A program made the position numbers and the translations under genes. Positions 6,693-11,213 of a stretch of 11,213 nt of DNA are shown one piece after another. The stretch covers positions 1 through 11,213 of the forward strand of contig DIWZ01000018.1 of assembly GCA_002435955.1 (NCBI GenBank), written 5' to 3'. The notes below the pieces were generated by a model. It saw only the letters and a program-made list of their open reading frames with translations. It ran no database searches and had not been told where the DNA came from. Source of the DNA: Pelobacter sp. UBA6093 (GTDB lineage Bacteria > Desulfobacterota > Desulfuromonadia > Desulfuromonadales > Syntrophotaleaceae). Position 1 is the stretch's first letter; each line of letters begins with the position of its first letter.

Positions 6693-8846
6693 CTACACAT
6701 CAATGGGCCTGAAAAATCTCTTTTTCGGCTGGGTCAGAAGGGCTGTACACTCCACCGCCGGGATGGGGCGGCTGAACAGATACCCCTGGCCCTGGTGGCA
6801 TTTTTTCTTGCGCAAAAAGGCCAGTTGCTCTTCGGTCTCGATCCCTTCGGCGATAACCTCCAGTTTCATGCTTTTGGCCAAGGCGATAACCGAGGCGGTT
6901 ATGGCAGCATCGTTGCTGTCGGTTGCAAGGTTGCAAACAAAGGTCTGGTCGATCTTTAGCTTGTGAATCGGAAAAAGTTTCAGGGCGCCAAGGGAGGAAT
7001 ATCCGGTACCGAAATCGTCAATAGCCAAGCGGACACCCAAGCTGTTGATCTCCCGCATGGTTCGTATAGCCTGATCCAAATTGCTCATAATGGTGCTCTC
7101 GGTGATCTCGATTTCGAGGAACTGGGGGTCCATCCCCGTCTCCTGCAGTGTGCGTTTGACTTGCTCTGCCAGTCCAGGTTGATGAAACTGCCGGGGGGAG
7201 ATGTTTGCCGCCATGAGGATTGGCGGCAAACCCTGATTTTTCCAGACAACCGCCTGCTCACAGGCGGCCCGTAGCGCCCACTCGCCGATGGGCAGGATGA
7301 GTCCCGTCGATTCTGCCAGCGGGATGAACTCCCCAGGCGACACCAGACCGTGACCCGGCCTTTGCCAGCGCAGCAAAGATTCCACGCCGAATAGCCTGCC
7401 GGACTTGAGATCGACAAGGGGCTGGTAATAAAGCTGCAGTTCCCCTTGCTCCACCGCCTTGGCCAAGCAGGATTCCATCTGCAGAAGTTCCCGGGCTCGG
7501 GCGTCAAGATCTGCAGTGTAGAAGCGATATCCACCACCGGGTTCGCTTTTAACCTTGGACAGTGCCACTTCGGCGGCCTTGAGCAACGCACCCGGCGCTT
7601 GACCGTCTTCCGGGAACTGACTGATGCCGATGCTGGCCGACAGGAACATTTCCTGCCCTTCGGCAATGAAAGGTTGTCTACAGGATTGGATGATCTTCTC
7701 CGCAAGCACAACGTCACTTCGAAAATCTTTGATGTCCTCCAGAACAAGTGCAAATTCGCAACTGCCGATGCGGGCTACCGTGTCGCTGTGGCGAACGCAC
7801 TCTTGCAGTCGACGGCCAGCTTCGGCTAACACCTGATCGCCAATTTCATGTCCCAGGGTTTCATTGATGCGCTTGAAACGGTTCAGACCGACGACCAGCA
7901 TCAGAGCCCGAGCGCCGGAGCGTTGAGCCTTGCTGGTGATCTGTAACAGGCGATCCATCAGCAGAAACCGATTGGGCAAGTGGGTCAGCTGGTCGTAATG
8001 GGAGAGGTATTCAAGGCGCTCGCGACTCGCACGCAGATTCTGCTCGGCCTCCATCTGCGGGGTGATGTCTTCGCAGACCTCGATGAAGCGATCGGCCCGC
8101 CCCTTGGCATTGAAAACCGGAAACGACTGAATCCGGGTGACCAGCCGCTGACCGTCCGCCAACATGACCTCGATGGTCCGGGATTCGGCCCTTCCTGTCC
8201 GCAGGGCCCGGGCGCCGGGGCAGTCTTCACAAATCCCCGGACCTTGCTGGAACTCCTGAAAGCAATGCTTTTCCGGAAAGCATTCCGCCGGTCGACCGAA
8301 CATCCTTGCTCTGGCCGAGTTGACCATGAGAATCTTATGGTTCTCATCCACCAGAGCGATCCCCAGATCGATGTTTTCCACCAGGGTCCGGTAGATTTCC
8401 TCGCGTGCCGCAAGGGCTTCGTTGGCAGCCTTGTGCGCGGTGATGTCCTGGATCAGCGCGACGCAGTAGGACGGAAGGCCCGCTCCATCTCTCACCCAGG
8501 CGACCGTGGTCAGGCCCCAGACGCTGGTGCCGTTCTTGTGCAGGTAGCGCTTCTGGTATTGGTGAGCCGTGCACTTTCCTTCCCAGGCCTCATGAAACAT
8601 CGTCCTGGTTCGATCCAGATCTTCCGGATGCGTGATGTCGGAAACGGAGAGATTCAACAAATCGTCCCGGGAGTAGCCGAGGTACTGACAGAGGGCTGGA
8701 TTGACCTGCTGCAGACTGCCATCAGGAAGGCCCGTGGCCATTCCGGCGGCAGCATGCTCGAAAATGGAGCGGAACCCCTCCATGTCATGCTGCTCAACGC
8801 CGGGCAGGTCGGTTTTGGTGATTTTGGATGCGAATTGGATCATCAC
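6693..8846 (-). CDS. PAS-PAS-GGDEF-EAL protein, probable c-di-GMP phosphodiesterase
   Basis: The 717-residue cytoplasmic protein has no membrane segment. Domains are: PAS 1 (about 22-140), PAS 2 (about 150-265, with a Cys cluster C195, C206, C209), GGDEF (about 275-445) and EAL (about 455-705). The GGDEF motif reads G-S-C-E-F (361-365), and the usual first metal-binding Asp is Gly320, so cyclase activity is unlikely. The inhibitory-site motif R-x-x-D (352-355) remains, so it may bind c-di-GMP. The EAL motif set looks complete: E489-S-L, N548, E580 and E583, D610-D611 in D-D-F-G-T-G-Y-S-S, K631, E667 and Q687. I therefore predict hydrolysis of c-di-GMP to pGpG, tuned by PAS signals. The start is ATG 8846 in an ATG-ATG pair, with AGGA about 13 nt upstream. 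The gene lies behind its own GEMM riboswitch, which points to feedback control, and next to the pilus operon using the same riboswitch class. Confidence 0.9.
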   Translation of the reverse strand: MMIQFASKITKTDLPGVEQHDMEGFRSIFEHAAAGMATGLPDGSLQQVNPALCQYLGYSRDDLLNLSVSDITHPEDLDRTRTMFHEAWEGKCTAHQYQKRYLHKNGTSVWGLTTVAWVRDGAGLPSYCVALIQDITAHKAANEALAAREEIYRTLVENIDLGIALVDENHKILMVNSARARMFGRPAECFPEKHCFQEFQQGPGICEDCPGARALRTGRAESRTIEVMLADGQRLVTRIQSFPVFNAKGRADRFIEVCEDITPQMEAEQNLRASRERLEYLSHYDQLTHLPNRFLLMDRLLQITSKAQRSGARALMLVVGLNRFKRINETLGHEIGDQVLAEAGRRLQECVRHSDTVARIGSCEFALVLEDIKDFRSDVVLAEKIIQSCRQPFIAEGQEMFLSASIGISQFPEDGQAPGALLKAAEVALSKVKSEPGGGYRFYTADLDARARELLQMESCLAKAVEQGELQLYYQPLVDLKSGRLFGVESLLRWQRPGHGLVSPGEFIPLAESTGLILPIGEWALRAACEQAVVWKNQGLPPILMAANISPRQFHQPGLAEQVKRTLQETGMDPQFLEIEITESTIMSNLDQAIRTMREINSLGVRLAIDDFGTGYSSLGALKLFPIHKLKIDQTFVCNLATDSNDAAITASVIALAKSMKLEVIAEGIETEEQLAFLRKKKCHQGQGYLFSRPIPAVECTALLTQPKKRFFRPIDV

Positions 8847-8969
8847 TTCGATTCTTTCCTGTTGGTGGAGCCTTGGCCATCAGGACGGTTAGTTAGTCCG
8901 TCCAGGCGTTGAGGTGTTGGCAGCGAAAGAAAAACCACCCAAAGCTTTTCCCTTGCAGAAAAAACAAAA

Positions 8970-8996
8970 AGCCCGCCTTTCTTCCGAAGACGAGCC
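8970..8996 (-). terminator. Intrinsic terminator of the EAL-gene riboswitch
   Basis: On the minus transcript GGCTCGTC pairs with GGCGGGCT (eight pairs including G-U wobbles), then TTTTTGTTTTTT follows. It sits 30 nt after the aptamer and 120 nt before the ATG. A competing 7-bp pairing, CCGAAGA at the aptamer 3' end (9029-9023) with TCTTCGG (8990-8984) inside the terminator, could serve as antiterminator. Confidence 0.65.
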
Positions 8997-9025
8997 CATA
9001 GGTCTTTCCCGTGGGAAAATCTTCT

Positions 9026-9117
9026 TCGGCAACCCGGCTATCCGTGCCACCCATGCAAGGGGTGGCCGAGTATCCGTGGCTTTGCGTCCCCGATCTCTCC
9101 GGGTTTGCCATTGTCGG
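9026..9117 (-). ncRNA. c-di-GMP-I (GEMM-I) riboswitch aptamer upstream of the EAL gene
   Basis: On the minus strand it reads CGACAATGGCAAACC, P2 with a GAGA GNRA-type loop, GGGGACGCAAAGCC, a longer P3 with a perfect GCCACCC/GGGTGGC stem, and GATAGCCGGGTTGCCG closing P1. This order and these strings fit GEMM-I better than copy A does in the CGCAAAGCC segment. The G before G-C-A-A-A-C-C favours c-di-GMP as ligand, again by remembered alignment. It precedes a c-di-GMP phosphodiesterase gene, so the mRNA would sense the substrate of its own product. Confidence 0.88.
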
Positions 9118-9136
9118 GGTACAATATTCCTTTACC

Positions 9137-9180
9137 ATCACAATAGATATAAAAAATATTTATTTTTTCGATACTTACAG
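9137..9180 (-). promoter_or_regulatory. Candidate promoter for the EAL gene (AT-rich block, copy B)
   Basis: AT-rich block equivalent to 6341-6385, 20-65 nt upstream of the aptamer. The shared elements on the minus strand are a TGTAAGTA string followed by an A/T run and a TATCTATT string. No hexamer pair has a clear consensus and spacing. Confidence 0.3.
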
Positions 9181-9379
9181 TAGTTAAATATTCTTGGCAT
9201 CGCGGCGATGCTATTGGTCTGTGCCGAAAAATCTCTAGCTGGGGGGGATTTGTCCGACATCTTGCCCTGCATTGTTTTTTCTGTCAGGCAGTAGCCGAAC
9301 AGGCTGTTTCCTTAAAATCCTGCATCCTGAGACACCTTGCCTTTGGATGACCACTACCTGAAATTTTTCCGGACAAAAG

Positions 9380-9414
9380 AAATCCCTCCAACCCATTGAG
9401 AATTGGAGGGATTT
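9380..9414 (-). terminator. Terminator after the MltB-like gene
   Basis: AAATCCCTCCAA and TTGGAGGGATTT form a perfect 12-bp stem with an 11-nt loop, about 55 nt after the stop codon. On the minus transcript a TTTCTTTT run follows the 3' arm. Confidence 0.88.
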
Positions 9415-9468
9415 TAATCGAATAAAGGAAAATATAAACACGTTATGTGAGCCCATTGGACAGGTCTC

Positions 9469-10545
9469 TTAAGGGGTTTCGGGTAGTATTCCGGGGGGAT
9501 TCTGGAAGGAACCGGCTTCTTTTTTAAGCCTGTCCGCCAAGGTTCCAACCGCCAGGGCGAAAGCGACGGAGCGGTTCCAGCGCATGATTGTGCGGAAGTT
9601 GCCGGTGACCAGAAACGCCAGTCCTTCGGGACCGTCGGGAAAAATCAGGGACGCCATCAGGTCATCCGATCCCGACGGTACCGCTAACCCCGACTTGCGC
9701 CAGTCGCCCAGGCTTTTGCGGATATCCGGATCGGCCAGGGACAGGTCGAAGTGTTCGGGACGCTCGACCTGCCAGCCCCATGCCTGATCCTTTTGCCACC
9801 CCGCCCGGGCCAGATAGCTGGCTGCGGAAGCCAGCGCATCCTCCACATCCGTCCAGATATTGCGGTGCCCGTCGCCGTTGAAATCGACCGCGTAGTCGCG
9901 GTAGGTGGTCGGAATGAACTGAAAGTGCCCCATGGCGCCGGCCCAGGAGCCGCGCAGATCCTGGCTGCGCATCTGTTCCTGGTCGAGGATCGCCAAAGCG
10001 GCCAGCAATTGCTTGCGGAAAAAAGCCTGCCGTTGTCCCTGATAGGCCTGGGTCGCCAGCGCCTCGATCACCCCAAATCGATTGATCCCCTTGCCGAAAT
10101 CGCTCTCGATCGCCCACAGGGCTACCAGGTATTCGCTCTGCACGCCGTAAGATTGGGCAATCTGTTGCAGCAGTAACCGGTGTTGCGTCATCTGCCGCAG
10201 CCCTTCCTGGAACCGGTGTTCCGAGGCGAGCCGCCGCACATATTCGTCCTTGGTCAGGGAAAATTCGGCCTGTTTGTGGCGCGGAGTGACGACGGCGGGA
10301 GTCGGTTGCAGTCCGTCGAGGGCCTCCTGCAAAACCTCTGGGCGAACCCCCTGTGCCAGGGCGTCCTGGCGCAGTTCCTTCAGCCAGATCTGAAATTCCG
10401 ATGGTGGTTCAGGTTCAGTGATCTGTCCGTTCTGGTCGATGTTCGGCAAGACCTGTTCCGCTACTTGAGGTACAGGAGCGCAGGCTGTTAAAAGCAGCAA
10501 CAGTGCCATGGCAGGCAGGGTGACGGGGTAACAAAACTTTATCAT
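9469..10545 (-). CDS. MltB-like lytic murein transglycosylase lipoprotein
   Basis: The 358-residue protein cleaves peptidoglycan glycan strands, forming 1,6-anhydro ends, in the periplasm. A lipoprotein signal with lipobox L19-T-A-C22 indicates lipid anchoring; the residue after Cys is Ala, compatible with outer-membrane sorting. The SLT_2 domain spans about 47-340. Visible family features are A-I-E147-S-D-F-G (catalytic Glu), G-A-M-G-H-F-Q-F-I-P-T-T-Y (203-215), and D-F-N-G-D-G-H-R-N-I-W (221-231), which matches the EF-hand-like metal loop of E. coli Slt35/MltB. Length equals that of MltB (about 360). An AGAGGA site precedes the ATG by 6 nt. It is a single gene with its own terminator and faces away from the PEP synthase gene. 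The split among MltB paralogues cannot be resolved here. Confidence 0.92.
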   Translation of the reverse strand: MIKFCYPVTLPAMALLLLLTACAPVPQVAEQVLPNIDQNGQITEPEPPSEFQIWLKELRQDALAQGVRPEVLQEALDGLQPTPAVVTPRHKQAEFSLTKDEYVRRLASEHRFQEGLRQMTQHRLLLQQIAQSYGVQSEYLVALWAIESDFGKGINRFGVIEALATQAYQGQRQAFFRKQLLAALAILDQEQMRSQDLRGSWAGAMGHFQFIPTTYRDYAVDFNGDGHRNIWTDVEDALASAASYLARAGWQKDQAWGWQVERPEHFDLSLADPDIRKSLGDWRKSGLAVPSGSDDLMASLIFPDGPEGLAFLVTGNFRTIMRWNRSVAFALAVGTLADRLKKEAGSFQNPPGILPETP

Positions 10546-10591
10546 GCCATCCTCTCGGAGCGGGGGTCACCGGGTTTTTGCTGTGGGCGGA

Positions 10592-10607
10592 CCGGCATTG
10601 CTGCCGG
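10592..10607. other. Small inverted repeat in the divergent intergenic region
   Basis: CCGGCA, TTGC, TGCCGG forms a perfect 6-bp stem between the divergent MltB-like and PEP synthase genes. It may be an operator or a leader hairpin. The rest of 10546-10811 shows no gene; TAGAAT at 10727-10732 is a possible -10 for the plus-strand gene, without a good -35. Confidence 0.3.
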
Positions 10608-10811
10608 GCCGGCATGTCGGATCAACTGCAGCAGCCGTGCTTTAGACTTTAAGATATTTCCTGGCCATGTTCTACAGAAATCGTCGAGTCGGGACGGGCA
10701 ATGCCGCCGACAGCGCGCATATCTGGTAGAATTTCATAGACACCTGCTCATGGCGAAGGGGCCTTGGCAGGCTGGAGTTTTTAACATGCCGGCTGGGAAA
10801 GGGAGGCGCCG

Positions 10812-11213
10812 ATGACGGAGTTCTCGCATATCATGTGGTTCAGGGATATCGGTCTTAACGATCTGCCGCTGGTAGGAGGCAAAAATGCCTCTTTAGGGGA
10901 GATGATTGGCAACCTGGCCGACCTCGACATCAAGGTGCCCGACGGGTTTGCGGTGACGGCGGAGGCTTACCGGTTTTTTTTGCGTGAGACCGGTCTGGAT
11001 AAGGAGGTAACCGGGCTGCTGGCCAATCTTGATGCCGACAACATCGACAGTCTGACGACAGTGGGGCACAAGGTGCGTCGAGCCATTCGCCGCGCCGAAC
11101 TGCCCGACGGACTGGAGCAGGCCATCCGTACCGCCTATGCCCAAATGGAAGAGGAATACGGACCGGATTGCGATGTGGCGGTGCGTTCCAGCGCCACCGC
11201 CGAGGATCTGCCC
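10812..11213 (+). CDS. ppsA: Phosphoenolpyruvate synthase (N-terminal part, runs off the window)
   Basis: The first 134 codons of a gene that usually encodes about 800 residues are present. PEP synthase makes phosphoenolpyruvate, AMP and phosphate from pyruvate, ATP and water, opening gluconeogenesis in the cytoplasm. Recognised motifs of the PPDK_N nucleotide-binding domain are V-G-G-K-N-A-S-L-G-E (21-30), V-P-D-G-F-A-V-T (42-49) and V-A-V-R-S-S-A-T-A-E-D-L-P (122-134). The start with D-I-G-L-N-D-L-P-L-V is typical of PpsA rather than pyruvate phosphate dikinase, though a PpsA-like paralogue or a phosphotransferase relative cannot be excluded from the N-terminus alone. A GGGAGG site lies 5 nt before the ATG. 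Confidence 0.88.
   Translation, partial: MTEFSHIMWFRDIGLNDLPLVGGKNASLGEMIGNLADLDIKVPDGFAVTAEAYRFFLRETGLDKEVTGLLANLDADNIDSLTTVGHKVRRAIRRAELPDGLEQAIRTAYAQMEEEYGPDCDVAVRSSATAEDLP

Larger units (their letters stand above)
9024..9332 (-). repeat. Duplicated regulatory cassette, copy B
   Basis: Partner of 6238-6543. The best conserved part (9248-9323) matches 6460-6535 with 4 differences in 76 bp and has no recognised function. This copy also holds a perfect inverted repeat GCATCG-CGG-CGATGC at 9197-9211 that is not kept in copy A. It starts shortly after the terminator of the MltB-like gene. Confidence 0.8.

Noticed and set aside
7980..8912. 310-codon plus-strand frame opposite the EAL gene
   Set aside because: It is a shadow of the PAS-GGDEF-EAL gene, whose motifs fix the minus strand as coding.

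Overview
The window reads as a chromosomal segment of a Gram-negative deltaproteobacterium, most likely of the Desulfuromonadales/Geobacterales type. This is inferred from c-di-GMP-I (GEMM) riboswitches placed in front of surface-structure and signalling genes, a SPOR-domain outer-membrane protein, a MltB-type lipoprotein transglycosylase and a PpsA-type phosphoenolpyruvate synthase. No rRNA or tRNA is present to confirm it.

Layout from left to right. Positions 1-615 are a decayed junction: a C-terminal piece of a SRAP/YedK-like gene on the minus strand, a degenerate group II intron domain V on the plus strand, and no intact gene. Positions 616-5860 are a four-gene minus-strand operon in the order major pilin-like subunit, small second subunit, PapD-like two-domain chaperone, and a large usher-like beta-barrel protein carrying two carboxypeptidase-regulatory-like domains and a C-terminal SPOR region. 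Its approximately 450-nt leader holds a GEMM riboswitch (about 6238-6309) followed by an intrinsic terminator (6176-6215). Positions 6693-8846 encode a PAS-PAS-GGDEF-EAL protein on the minus strand, with a degenerate cyclase domain and a complete phosphodiesterase motif set. It has its own GEMM riboswitch (about 9026-9117) and terminator (8970-8996). Positions 9469-10545 are a MltB-like lytic transglycosylase lipoprotein on the minus strand with its own terminator. From 10812 the plus strand starts a PEP synthase that runs off the window.

The main result is a likely regulatory circuit. Two diverged copies of one roughly 305-bp regulatory cassette (an unexplained 76-bp block, an AT-rich promoter-like stretch and a GEMM aptamer) drive the pilus operon and the neighbouring c-di-GMP phosphodiesterase gene. 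The same second messenger would then control assembly of the surface fibre and the enzyme that degrades the messenger. The pilus operon also has an 11-G homopolymer inside the second subunit gene, a classic setting for slipped-strand phase variation, and a perfect 11-bp hairpin between the two subunit genes. The chaperone-usher-like system with a SPOR-tailed usher is the part most likely to be poorly described.
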